Positions 1 through 7,759 of a stretch of 18,900 nucleotides of DNA are shown piece by piece; the stretch's first letter is position 1, and each line of letters opens with the position of its first letter. The stretch lies in NCBI GenBank assembly GCA_016721605.1, contig JADKHS010000038.1, forward strand, positions 1-18,900, read 5' to 3'. Source of the stretch: Nitrosomonadales bacterium. Lineage in GTDB: Bacteria; Pseudomonadota; Gammaproteobacteria; Burkholderiales; Gallionellaceae. Below the pieces are notes generated by a model. That model saw nothing but the letters and a program-made list of their open reading frames with translations. It ran no database searches and was not told the origin of the DNA. Made by a program: the position numbers and the translations under genes.

Positions 1-94
1 ACACCGTAATTGACGTGATTTGCGCCCTTTTCTTACTGTACATATGCTGTTTATGTCAGTCTAGGCATCAGTCAATTAAACCGGGATTTTTAAC

Positions 95-1000
95 ATGGCG
101 GGAACCAGTCTTTTAACCCTAATCGATGATATTGCATCGATTCTGGACGATGTTGCTGTAATGAGCAAAGTTGCAGCTAAAAAAACTGCAGGGGTACTCG
201 GGGATGATCTAGCGCTTAATGCTCAACAGGTGACAGGCGTCACAGCCGACCGCGAATTACCCGTTGTCTGGGCAGTTGCAATAGGATCATTCAAAAACAA
301 ATTCATTTTGGTGCCTGCTGCAATTGCTATTAGTACTTTTATCCCATGGGCTGTGACGCCATTGTTAATGTTGGGTGGAGCCTTCCTTTGTTACGAAGGA
401 TTTGAAAAACTTGCACATAAGTTTATGGAAAGCAAAACAGAAATCAATGTGCATCACGTTGAGCTTGTGGAGGCACTCGCCAATCGTGGCGTCGATATGG
501 CCACTTTCGAGAAAGACAAGATTCGAGGAGCGATTCGTACTGACTTTATTTTGTCAGCTGAAATTATTGTGATTACGCTAGGAACGGTTGCGATGGAATC
601 GTTTTGGAAGCAGGTTGCGGTACTTACGACAATAGCCATAATTATGACTGTCGGTGTCTACGGCTTGGTGGCTGGTATCGTTAAGCTGGATGATGGTGGG
701 ATTTACCTTAGCCAAAAAAGCGGTGCGAACCTATTACGCAAAATTCAGCGTTGCATTGGAAGCGCTATTTTGAAAATTGCCCCTTACCTGATGAAGAGCC
801 TATCCATCGTTGGCACGGTTGCCATGTTCATGGTAGGTGGGGGTATTCTCATCCATGGCATATTTGGTGAATCTGATTTGATCCACAATTTGGCACATTA
901 CGACAGCGGCATTATTAATTCGATAGTAAATATTGGGGCACCGGTGCTGCTAAATATCCTGACTGGAATAGTAGTTGGTGCGGCTGTCCTCATCGTGTGA
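95..1000 (+). CDS. DUF808 family inner-membrane protein (YedI-like)
   Basis: A 301-residue protein recognised as DUF808/YedI from its opening (MAGTSLLTLIDDIASILDDV) and the following segment rich in Lys and Ala with AAKKTAGVLGDDLALNA, which is characteristic of the family. Several hydrophobic stretches are visible, at about residues 70-100, 150-200, 235-255 and 275-300, so it is an integral inner-membrane protein. The length is typical of the family and the frame is intact. Its biochemical role is not established. It stands alone, with the next gene (RayT) on the opposite strand. The ATG at 95 is preceded by a weak purine patch (cggga) about ten bases upstream, and no convincing promoter could be fixed in the 94 bases available. 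Confidence 0.88.
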   Translation: MAGTSLLTLIDDIASILDDVAVMSKVAAKKTAGVLGDDLALNAQQVTGVTADRELPVVWAVAIGSFKNKFILVPAAIAISTFIPWAVTPLLMLGGAFLCYEGFEKLAHKFMESKTEINVHHVELVEALANRGVDMATFEKDKIRGAIRTDFILSAEIIVITLGTVAMESFWKQVAVLTTIAIIMTVGVYGLVAGIVKLDDGGIYLSQKSGANLLRKIQRCIGSAILKIAPYLMKSLSIVGTVAMFMVGGGILIHGIFGESDLIHNLAHYDSGIINSIVNIGAPVLLNILTGIVVGAAVLIV

Positions 1001-1005
1001 CTACT

Positions 1006-1023
1006 CGCAAAACGCATTTTGCG
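1006..1023 (+). terminator. Short hairpin after the DUF808 gene, possible terminator
   Basis: A perfect 7-bp inverted repeat, CGCAAAA and TTTTGCG with a 4-base loop, begins six bases after the stop codon. The position fits a transcript end, but no run of T follows the stem, so intrinsic termination is uncertain. Confidence 0.3.
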
Positions 1024-1066
1024 GGCGAACAAATAGCCAAAAATTTTGCATATATTTCGCAGCCAA

Positions 1067-1097
1067 GTAGGGTGGGCACGTCTTTGTGCCCACGCGG
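1067..1097 (+). repeat. REP-like palindrome, left flank of RayT
   Basis: A 31-base unit begins GTAGGGTGGGCACG and ends GTGCCCACGCGG. GTGGGCAC pairs with GTGCCCAC around a short loop. The same unit recurs in reverse complement at 1670-1700, with 29 of 31 bases identical and the two differences in the loop. This is the arrangement expected of REP sequences served by a RayT transposase. Confidence 0.8.
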
Positions 1098-1103
1098 TCA
1101 GCA

Positions 1104-1646
1104 TCAATCATATCCCAGCACCGCACTTTCTATCGAATCAGCCCAGTCATGCGCATATACCCCATCACGCACATAGCGATGAAATGTTGAATGAGGCCAA
1201 TCAACCGCATGTTGTACATGCCCGTGTTTAACCGGGTTGAAATGAATGTAATCGACATGACGGACAAAATCATTTTCATCACGAATTTGATGTTCCCAAA
1301 ATCGCCGTTGCCAGATAGTCGATTCGCGATGTTTGAGTTTTGATGCGGACAGCCAGTCGGCACGACGATAATCTTCCCCGCAGGCCAAAGAAACCGCTCG
1401 CTTGATCATCATCCAACGGGTGGAAAAATCGGCATCACCGTCAGGTAATGTCCACACGCAATGTAAATGGTCAGGTAGCAATACCCATGCATCAATGACA
1501 AAAGGACGCGTCACACGCACCGATTCGATTGAGGCGCGCAATGCGTTACGAATCGCTTCGTCACATAGAATCGACTGCCGCCGGTAAGCGACCACTGTAA
1601 AGAAATAGCTTGAGCCTGCAGTTTTTGCGCGGCGATAACGTGACAT
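1104..1646 (-). CDS. rayT: REP-associated tyrosine transposase (RayT, Y1/HUH family)
   Basis: A 180-residue single-domain HUH nuclease of the IS200/IS605-like Y1 superfamily, the type that processes REP/REPIN palindromes. The N-terminus (MSRYRRAKTAGSSYFFTV) is typical of the family. The HUH motif is DHLHCVW with His60 and His62. The nucleophile is probably Tyr133 in HVDYIHFNPVKHG, and WQRRFWEHQIRDE precedes it. All catalytic residues are present and the length is normal, so the enzyme is probably functional. The gene is closely bracketed by two inverted copies of a GTGGGCAC palindrome (1067-1097 and 1670-1700), the likely substrate. There is no partner gene. It lies downstream of, and convergent with, the DUF808 gene. 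Confidence 0.92.
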   Translation of the reverse strand: MSRYRRAKTAGSSYFFTVVAYRRQSILCDEAIRNALRASIESVRVTRPFVIDAWVLLPDHLHCVWTLPDGDADFSTRWMMIKRAVSLACGEDYRRADWLSASKLKHRESTIWQRRFWEHQIRDENDFVRHVDYIHFNPVKHGHVQHAVDWPHSTFHRYVRDGVYAHDWADSIESAVLGYD

Positions 1647-1669
1647 AGATGTACTCCAAAATGACGAAT

Positions 1670-1700
1670 CCGCGTGGGCACAAAACCGTGCCCACCCTAC
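1670..1700 (-). repeat. REP-like palindrome, right flank of RayT
   Basis: Reverse-complement copy of the 1067-1097 unit (29 of 31 bases identical). GTGGGCAC and GTGCCCAC form the stem. It lies 24 bases upstream of the RayT start codon, so it may also act as a regulatory site for that gene. Confidence 0.8.
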
Positions 1701-1799
1701 AAGCTACAAGCTGTTACCTCCATTAGCTACAGAAATTGGCTGCCAATTGGTACTGTGACATCCATGCTTTATGTACTCATGACCAACATTGTAATTATT

Positions 1800-2275
1800 T
1801 TAACGGAACGATCTATCAGCCCCCGCAAACCCGCATTGACGCCATGCTTCAAACACCGCTACCGCGACTGTGTTAGATAAATTCAGGCTGCGATTATTCG
1901 GCAGCATAGGTATGCGCATGCATTGCTCCGGTTTTAACGATGCCAATATATCCGCAGGCAAGCCACGAGTCTCTGGCCCGAACAGCAACGCATCACCCGC
2001 CTGATAACATACCTCGTGATAAGGCTGCTTGCCTTTGGTCGTGTATGCAAACAGACGCGCGCCCGGCAGGGTTTGCAGGCAGGCAGCGAGGTCGTCGTGT
2101 ACGCGTAGATTGGCGTATTCGTGATAATCCAGCCCGGCGCGCCGCAACTGTTTATCATCCAGCGAAAATCCGAGCGGCTGGATCAAATGCAGTTGCGCCC
2201 GGTGTTGGCGCACAGGCGAATGACGTTGCCGGTATTGGGCGGAATCTCGGGCTGGAAGAGGATCACATTAAACAT
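1800..2275 (-). pseudogene. trmL: tRNA (cytidine(34)-2'-O)-methyltransferase, frameshifted
   Basis: TrmL is a SPOUT-class enzyme that 2'-O-methylates the wobble base of certain leucine tRNAs. The normal N-terminus is read from the ATG at 2275 (MFNVILFQPEIPPNTGNVIR, then LCANTG) but ends four codons later. The rest (QLHLIQPLGFSLDDKQLRRAGLDYHEY, to FGPETRGLP and IPMLPNNRSLNLSNTVAVAV) continues in another frame to the stop at 1800. One missing base in the G run at about 2198-2200 (GGGG to GGG) explains the break exactly. With it restored the protein would be about 158 residues, the family's usual size, with the C-terminal knot motifs intact. It lies 43 bases downstream of comF on the same strand. 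This is either a recent null mutation or a homopolymer sequencing error. Confidence 0.85.
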
Positions 2276-2318
2276 GTTGGGAACCTCTGGTTTGAATGCT
2301 CTAGTTTGAATAATAACC

Positions 2319-3035
2319 CTACGAAACAGAATGCGGCAATGTCCGCGCAATGACCCAAGCACTGATTTCGCGCGCGCCCGCTTTGCGTAAGGTTTGCGCC
2401 ACTTCGTTCAGCGACGCACCGCTAGTCATTACATCATCCACGATGGCGACATGTTTGCCCGAAAAATCCTGCGTGCAGATGAATGCCTGACGCACGTTCT
2501 TATCTCTTTCTTTTCGTGATAACGCTGTTTGTGGCGGCGTATCGCGGCTGCGCTGGCAGGCGTTAAGCAGGACTGGAATATCCATCTGCCGTCCAATATG
2601 CCGTGCCAACTCAAATGACTGATTGAAACCGCGCGCACGTAAACGCACCGGATGCAATGGCATTGCAACAATGCAATCAGGATGCACCGCAATACGCTGC
2701 GTCAGTTTGTCCGCAAGGCTGTTCGCCAATATTAATTTTTCATGATGCTTCAGCGCCTGTACTAGTTTGTTGAGCGGGAAAGCGTAGGCGAACACGGCCA
2801 CTGTACGGTCGAAATGCGGCGCTTGTTGCAAGCAATGGCCACAGGTCGCGCCATCGTGCGTAGGCAGGGCACACACCGGGCAACATGCCGCAGTCAAATA
2901 GGGCAAATCAGCATCACATGCGGCGCACAATACGCCATTGCGGCTGGCTATGCCGCACAGAAAACAGGGTTGTGCGGGCAGTGATTGCCACAATTTTGTG
3001 CGGATGTTCAAAAAATGACGAGTCAAAATTGACAA
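2319..3035 (-). CDS. comF: ComF family phosphoribosyltransferase-like protein
   Basis: A 238-residue ComF/GntX protein. The N-terminal zinc-finger-like region has paired cysteines at 24/27, 37/40, 52/55 and 65/68. The C-terminal phosphoribosyltransferase fold carries the PRPP-binding signature VAIVDDVMTSGAS at about residues 196-207, and RLRARGFNQS near 131-140 is typical. In naturally competent bacteria ComF supports DNA uptake or handling; the enzyme activity is not settled. The gene is divergent from bioB with a 56-base gap and is followed by trmL on the same strand, a common pairing in betaproteobacteria. The frame is intact and the length normal. Confidence 0.9.
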   Translation of the reverse strand: MSILTRHFLNIRTKLWQSLPAQPCFLCGIASRNGVLCAACDADLPYLTAACCPVCALPTHDGATCGHCLQQAPHFDRTVAVFAYAFPLNKLVQALKHHEKLILANSLADKLTQRIAVHPDCIVAMPLHPVRLRARGFNQSFELARHIGRQMDIPVLLNACQRSRDTPPQTALSRKERDKNVRQAFICTQDFSGKHVAIVDDVMTSGASLNEVAQTLRKAGAREISAWVIARTLPHSVS

Positions 3036-3046
3036 GGTCGTGCCCT

Positions 3047-3074
3047 TTCACGGATGATGCTGGATCATTGTAAT
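3047..3074 (+). promoter_or_regulatory. Candidate sigma-70 promoter for the biotin cluster
   Basis: A -35-like TTCACG (3047-3052) and a -10-like TGTAAT (3069-3074) are separated by 16 bases, giving a start site near 3081 and a very short leader before the bioB ATG at 3092. It lies in the 56-base gap between divergent comF and bioB. No BirA-type operator was recognised. Confidence 0.4.
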
Positions 3075-3091
3075 TCATTAGACTGTAAGTC

Positions 3092-4105
3092 ATGACGACC
3101 CACACCGTACAATTTACCCGTCCTTCCAAACCCTCGGCACTCGCTCAGTCATCAACCAAGGCGCAATGCTGGAGCCTCGCCCAAGTAGAGGAACTATTCC
3201 AGCTGCCGTTTGCCGATTTGCTTTATCGCGCACAGCAGGTACATCGTGAGCATTTCGATCCCAACGCGGTACAGTTGTCCACTTTGCTGTCCATTAAAAC
3301 AGGCGGCTGTCCAGAAGACTGTGGCTATTGCCCGCAAGCGGCACGCTATGATACCAGCGTGAAAAGCCAGGCATTGATGGAGCTTGACGACGTGCTGGCA
3401 GCTGCCAGCGTGGCCAAGGCCGCTGGCGCGACCCGCTTTTGTATGGGTGCTGCTTGGCGCGGCCCCAAACAGCGCGATCTGGAATCGGTGCTGACAATGG
3501 TGCGCGAAGTCAAAGCGCTGGGGCTGGAAACCTGCGCTACGCTGGGCATGTTGAAAGATGGCCAGGCCGAGCAGCTAAAAGACGCCGGGTTGGATTACTA
3601 CAACCACAATCTGGACACCTCGCCTGAGTTCTACGACGAAATCATTACCACGCGTGATTATCAGGACAGGCTAGACACGCTGGAGCGGGTACGCAATGCT
3701 GACTTGAATGTATGCTGTGGCGGTATCGTTGGTATGGGCGAAAGCCTTACTCAACGTGCCGGCTTGGTCGCGCAACTGGCCAACCTTGACCCCTATCCTG
3801 AAAGCGTACCCATCAACCTGCTGGTACAGGTAGAAGGCACGCCGCTGGCCGACACCAAAGCGCTGGATCCGCTGGATTTTGTTCGTACCATCGCGGTGGC
3901 GCGCATCACCATGCCCTTGGCGCGAGTGCGATTGTCTGCCGGGCGACAACAAATGAGCGAAGCGGTACAGGCTTTATGTTTTCTCGCGGGCGCCAACTCA
4001 ATATTTTATGGCGACCAGTTGCTGACTACCGGCAATCCAGAGGTGGAGCGCGACCGCGCTCTACTCGATAAATTGGGTATGTATCCGCTCGCGGCAAAAA
4101 GTTAG
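3092..4105 (+). CDS. bioB: Biotin synthase
   Basis: BioB is a radical-SAM enzyme that inserts sulfur into dethiobiotin, the last step of biotin synthesis. The 337-residue protein carries the radical-SAM cluster motif with Cys73, Cys77 and Cys80 (GGCPEDCGYCPQ). Further family motifs are RFCMGAAWRGPKQRD, YYNHNLDTSPEFY, CCGGIVGMGE and FLAGANSIFYGD, the last containing the conserved residues near the [2Fe-2S] site. The length is normal, with an N-terminal extension of about 25 residues before the conserved WSLAQVEELF segment; the ATG at 3092 is the only reasonable start. It is the first gene of the cluster, with bioF 42 bases downstream. No damage is visible. Confidence 0.96.
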   Translation: MTTHTVQFTRPSKPSALAQSSTKAQCWSLAQVEELFQLPFADLLYRAQQVHREHFDPNAVQLSTLLSIKTGGCPEDCGYCPQAARYDTSVKSQALMELDDVLAAASVAKAAGATRFCMGAAWRGPKQRDLESVLTMVREVKALGLETCATLGMLKDGQAEQLKDAGLDYYNHNLDTSPEFYDEIITTRDYQDRLDTLERVRNADLNVCCGGIVGMGESLTQRAGLVAQLANLDPYPESVPINLLVQVEGTPLADTKALDPLDFVRTIAVARITMPLARVRLSAGRQQMSEAVQALCFLAGANSIFYGDQLLTTGNPEVERDRALLDKLGMYPLAAKS

Positions 4106-4147
4106 AGTGCATTGACCAAACTATCTTGCCTGTGATGGAAAATTTCA

Positions 4148-5314
4148 ATGCTTTTTGAAGTACTGCAGGACGAACTCAACACCCGCGCAGCCCAAGGGCT
4201 CTTGCGCTATCGCCGCGAATTGCAGGGTGCGCAAGGCACGTGCGTCACGGTAGAGGGCAAATCGATTTTGTCTTTTTCCAGCAACGATTACCTCGGTTTA
4301 GCGAATCACCCGCAGTTGATTGCCGCTTTGCAGACGGGAACGCAACAGGTTGGATTGGGTGCGGGTGCATCCCATTTGGTCAGCGGCCATTTCAGCGTAC
4401 ACGACGAGCTGGAGCAGGCGCTTGCCGCATTCGTCAGCAAGCCCGCAGCATTGTTATTTTCTTCCGGTTATCTGGCTAACCTGGGAGCGGTGCAAGCGCT
4501 GGTCGGCAGGAGCGATAGAATCTTTGCCGACAAGCTGAATCACGCCTCACTCAATGACGCCATGTTGTTGTCACGTGCGCAGGTACACCGCTATCGCCAC
4601 AACGACATGGTGCATCTTGCGCAATTATTGGGGCAACCAAACAACGGTCGCAAATTGGTTATTACCGATGCGGTATTCAGCATGGATGGTGATCTTGCGC
4701 CATTGCCGGAACTGCTGGCGTTGTGCGAGCAACATGATGCCTGGTTACTGGTGGATGACGCGCATGGTTTTGGCATATTGGGTGAACAGGGGCGCGGCTC
4801 ATTATTTCACCATCGAGATTCATCTGGTCTAGCCTCCCCGCGCATCATCTACATGGCGACGCTGGGCAAGGCGGCGGGCGTATCCGGTGCCTTCATTGCT
4901 GCGGAACAGGTGGTAATTAATACGCTGGTACAGAATGCGCGCAGCTACATTTACACCACAGCCAGCCCACCTGCGCTGTCTTGCGCGGTGCTGGCCAGTT
5001 TGCGCTTATTGCAGAATGAAGAGTGGCGGCGTACACAATTATGGAAATTGGTTGCGCAGTTGCGTGCGGGTCTGGCCGGACTCCCGTGGGTGCTGATGCA
5101 CTCCGATACCCCTATTCAGCCGCTGCTGGTCGGCGACAATAATGTTGCGGTAGCCTTGAGCGAAGGTCTGCGCACACGTGGCATCTGGGTGCCAGCCATC
5201 CGCCCACCAACCGTTCCGCAGGGAACAGCGCGACTACGCATTTCGCTCTCTGCGGCGCATAGCGAGCAGGATGTGGCGCAATTGATTTCCGCCTTGCATG
5301 AGCTTGCACATTGA
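4148..5314 (+). CDS. bioF: 8-amino-7-oxononanoate synthase
   Basis: BioF is a PLP-dependent enzyme that condenses pimeloyl-thioester with L-alanine to give KAPA. The 388-residue protein shows the alpha-oxoamine synthase layout: SFSSNDYLGLA near 42-52, GAGASHLVSGH at 71-81, the PLP-binding DDAHGFG at 203-209 (Asp203/204, His206), and the Schiff-base lysine Lys241 in ATLGKAAGVSGAF. Length and motifs are normal. Its 3' end overlaps the next ORF by 17 bases (5298-5314), so the two are probably translationally coupled. The gene sits between bioB and the bioH-bioC ORF. Confidence 0.96.
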   Translation: MLFEVLQDELNTRAAQGLLRYRRELQGAQGTCVTVEGKSILSFSSNDYLGLANHPQLIAALQTGTQQVGLGAGASHLVSGHFSVHDELEQALAAFVSKPAALLFSSGYLANLGAVQALVGRSDRIFADKLNHASLNDAMLLSRAQVHRYRHNDMVHLAQLLGQPNNGRKLVITDAVFSMDGDLAPLPELLALCEQHDAWLLVDDAHGFGILGEQGRGSLFHHRDSSGLASPRIIYMATLGKAAGVSGAFIAAEQVVINTLVQNARSYIYTTASPPALSCAVLASLRLLQNEEWRRTQLWKLVAQLRAGLAGLPWVLMHSDTPIQPLLVGDNNVAVALSEGLRTRGIWVPAIRPPTVPQGTARLRISLSAAHSEQDVAQLISALHELAH

Positions 5315-6938
5315 AAGTCGCGGTGCCGGAGCGCCGCTATTACTGATACCCGGCTGGGGGATGCACTGCGGCATTTGGGGCAATGTGGTTGCACAACTTG
5401 CGCAATACTTTCGCGTGCACTGCGTGGACTTGCCGGGATACGGTACCAGCCCGATCACCGCGCAATATGATTTAGATGGGTTGGTACAGCGGCTATCTGA
5501 GTATTGGCATACTGAACATGGCGATGAGCCGCTGGCGTTATGTGGCTGGTCGCTCGGCGGGCAGATTGCGTTGCGCTGGGCACTTCATGCGCCGCACCAG
5601 ATCGACAAGCTCGTGCTGGTTGCCACCACGCCCAGCTTTGTGCAGCGTAGCGGCTGGGAACATGCAATGGCGGCGAATACCTTGCATGAGTTTTCTGTCG
5701 CGTTGTTGGAAAATCATGCGCTAACGTTGAAGCGGTTTATGGCTTTGCAGGTGCGCGGCAGTGAACACGAACGCGAGTTGCTGGCGGATTTGCGTGCCCG
5801 TCTATTCAGTCGCGGTGAACCGAATATTGCGGCATTGCGCGGTGGCCTGGAAATATTGCGCAATACTGATCTGCGTGCGGTATTGCCGCAAATTACTCAA
5901 GCTGCTTTGGTCATTGCGGGTGAGCGCGATGTATTGGCTTCACCCGCAGCATCGGGCTATCTCGCGCAGCAATTGCCCAATGCGCAATTGTTCAATATAC
6001 AGGGCGCGTCACATGCACCATTTTTATCCCACCCGGATATTTTTGTGCAACGGATCGAGGCATTTTTAATGGATGATTTCCTGATCGACAAACGCCAGGT
6101 GCGGATGGCTTTCAATCGCGCGGCCAATGGATACGATACCGCTGCCGTATTGCAGCGTGAGGTGTGCAGCCGCATGCTGGAACGGCTGGATTATATAAAA
6201 CAGAAGCCAACGTCTGTGCTGGATGTTGGCAGCGGTACTGGCTGGGGCACGCGCCAGCTGTCGCAGCGCTATCCGGCGGCGCATCTGCTGGCGCTCGACA
6301 TGGCAATTAGTATGCTCAATGTATCGCGCAGCAGGTTAAGCTGGTGGCGCAAGTTATTCGGTAGTGGCAAGCATGGTTATGTATGCGCCGATGTCGAAGC
6401 TTTGCCGTTGGCAGCCAACAGCATCGAGCTGGCATGGTCGAATCTGACCCTGCAATGGTGCAACGATCTGCCCGCCACCTTCAGCGAATTACACCGCGTA
6501 TTGAAAGTGGAGGGCTTGGTGATGTTCAGTACCTTCGGCCCGGATACGCTCAAGGACCTACGCAGCGCTTTCCATAGCGTGGATGAGCACCGGCATGTCA
6601 ATCGTTTCGCGGACATGCATGACATCGGCGACATGCTGAAGGCCAGCGGTTTTGCCGCGCCTGTGATGGACATGGAAATTATCACGCTGACTTACGACAA
6701 CGTGAAAGCGGTAATGCAGGATTTGCGCAGCATAGGCGCGCACAATGCCACTGCCGGACGTGGACACGGCATGATGGGCAAGGCTGCCTGGCTGGCGTTG
6801 CAAGAGAATTACGAACGATTCCGGAAAAACGGCAAACTGCCCGCGACTTTCGAAGTGATCTATGGCCATGCGTGGAAGCCAAAGTCCAGGGTGACAGCGG
6901 ATGGTGCGCATATTATTCAAACGCCATTTAAGCTATGA
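5298..6938 (+). CDS. bioHC: BioH-BioC bifunctional ORF: pimeloyl-ACP methyl ester esterase and malonyl-ACP O-methyltransferase
   Basis: A single 546-residue frame with two complete enzymes and no linker. Residues 1-257 are the alpha/beta-hydrolase BioH, with nucleophile Ser85 in CGWSLGGQ, Asp211 in GERDVL and His239 in GASHAP. Residues 258-546 are the class I methyltransferase BioC, with the SAM motif VLDVGSGTGWGT at 307-318 and the BioC opening LIDKRQVRMAFNRAA. BioC starts the pimelate pathway by methylating malonyl-ACP and BioH ends it by hydrolysing pimeloyl-ACP methyl ester. BioHC fusions are known in other proteobacteria. Here the join runs through a T5 run at 6063-6067 immediately before an internal ATG at 6069. 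A T4 run would end bioH at 256 residues, the length of the E. coli protein, with TAATG overlapping bioC. Fusion by a one-base change, or by error, is therefore possible. Confidence 0.9.
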   Translation: MSLHIESRGAGAPLLLIPGWGMHCGIWGNVVAQLAQYFRVHCVDLPGYGTSPITAQYDLDGLVQRLSEYWHTEHGDEPLALCGWSLGGQIALRWALHAPHQIDKLVLVATTPSFVQRSGWEHAMAANTLHEFSVALLENHALTLKRFMALQVRGSEHERELLADLRARLFSRGEPNIAALRGGLEILRNTDLRAVLPQITQAALVIAGERDVLASPAASGYLAQQLPNAQLFNIQGASHAPFLSHPDIFVQRIEAFLMDDFLIDKRQVRMAFNRAANGYDTAAVLQREVCSRMLERLDYIKQKPTSVLDVGSGTGWGTRQLSQRYPAAHLLALDMAISMLNVSRSRLSWWRKLFGSGKHGYVCADVEALPLAANSIELAWSNLTLQWCNDLPATFSELHRVLKVEGLVMFSTFGPDTLKDLRSAFHSVDEHRHVNRFADMHDIGDMLKASGFAAPVMDMEIITLTYDNVKAVMQDLRSIGAHNATAGRGHGMMGKAAWLALQENYERFRKNGKLPATFEVIYGHAWKPKSRVTADGAHIIQTPFKL

Positions 6939-6968
6939 GGCTTGGGCGAATCAGCCTTGTCATAGCTT
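6930..6968 (+). other. Strong stem-loop spanning the bioHC stop codon
   Basis: AAGCTATGA (6930-6938, including the stop codon) pairs perfectly with TCATAGCTT (6960-6968). An inner GGCT/AGCC extends the stem. No T run follows, so it is not a classic intrinsic terminator. It could protect the 3' end of the biotin mRNA or mark its processed end. Confidence 0.5.
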
Positions 6969-7133
6969 ACACCGGATGTTGCATATGAAGCTGACACTCG
7001 CCGGGAGTACCAATGAAGTCCAAAAGTGGGCCATTAGCCTGGAGCCACTGATTCGGCCAGATTATGTTTGAAGTCCGTTTGCTTTGGGCTTGTCGAAGCA
7101 TAATATTGATGTTTCGGACTGGAGAATCATTAA

Positions 7134-7347
7134 TTACTTGGGCGTGATCGAAGTAAGCGTACCCGTGTTAGAGCCATTATCCGTTATGGTGTTATTGCCC
7201 AAAGAGTTCACCGTTCCCCCCGCGCCTTTATAAAACCCAATCGCATTTCCCGCGACCAAGCTTTGTTGAGGGTGACCGAGGCAGTTCCAGCAGGGGCAGA
7301 TGCCACGATCCCTTAAGCATCATTCGAGACAATAATGCATGATTCAT
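7134..7347 (-). pseudogene. C-terminal remnant of a right-handed parallel beta-helix repeat protein
   Basis: Read on the minus strand, one frame gives IIVSNDA, a stop, then GIVASAPAGTASVTLNK. A second frame, shifted near 7261, gives SLVAGNAIGFYKGAGG, then TVNSLGNNTITDNGSNTG and TLTSITPK followed by the stop at 7134-7136. Joined, this is the last turns and C-terminal cap of a Gly/Asn-rich beta-helix protein, a family found in large exported or predicted surface proteins. The N-terminal bulk is absent. One internal stop and one frameshift show it is dead. Recognition rests on recalled family pattern, not a search. Confidence 0.6.
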
Positions 7348-7516
7348 GCCAGAAAATAATATAAACATTAAATTATTTTAATTACACAATGTTAATTGTT
7401 TATGGCATAGGCGATCGCTACGGGCCGGGAAGATTTTCAAGCAAGAGTGTCAAAAAATCCGACATGCAGCGTTGAATGTTTGCTTGCGGTGTTCGTGCAG
7501 TCCAGTTGTTCTGTAT

Positions 7517-7634
7517 TTAAGGAATCGCTGAACAATTATGGTTTTGTCGTTCCCGCGTAGGCGGGAACCCAGTCAAATCAACAAGCTGGATTCCCGCCTG
7601 CGCGGGAATGACGACTCATTCAGCATTTCCTTAA
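7517..7634. mobile_element. 118-bp palindromic MITE-like element with dRS3-like core
   Basis: The ends form a 16-bp terminal inverted repeat, TTAAGGAATCGCTGAA against TTAAGGAAATGCTGAA (14 of 16 match), both outermost at TTAA. Inside are two smaller palindromes, GTTCCCGC-GTAG-GCGGGAAC (7549-7568) and ATTCCCGC-CTGC-GCGGGAAT (7590-7609). These also pair with each other around a central loop, so the whole unit can fold into one long hairpin. The core resembles the ATTCCC...GGGAAT repeats known as dRS3 in Neisseria and similar repeats in many betaproteobacteria. It carries no gene. Confidence 0.7.
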
Positions 7635-7759
7635 CTGCAACGAAATTGGTAAAGGCACGAAATTGGAACCTTCAGTCCCAAAGCAACCTATGGGCTTTTA
7701 GTCCATAGTTGTTGAGTTATGGCGGATTCAACGAAGCCGTCCAGATAGGGTTGCATGCT

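Larger units (their letters stand above)
6969..7759. other. Gene-poor interval between the biotin cluster and higA
   Basis: About 790 bases without an intact gene. It holds a beta-helix protein remnant (7134-7347) and a MITE-like palindrome (7517-7634). The stretches 6969-7133 and 7348-7516 show nothing recognisable; the second is AT-rich near 7355-7400. Near 7690-7708 is an imperfect hairpin (cctatgg paired with ccatag) of unknown role, on the 3' side of higA. Confidence 0.6.

Noticed and set aside
1..94. Promoter for the DUF808 gene
   Set aside because: TTGACG at 10-15 could be a -35, but no acceptable -10 lies at proper spacing.
3036..3091. BirA/biotin operator before bioB
   Set aside because: TTGTAA is present once but the spaced inverted partner (GGTTACAA type) is not.
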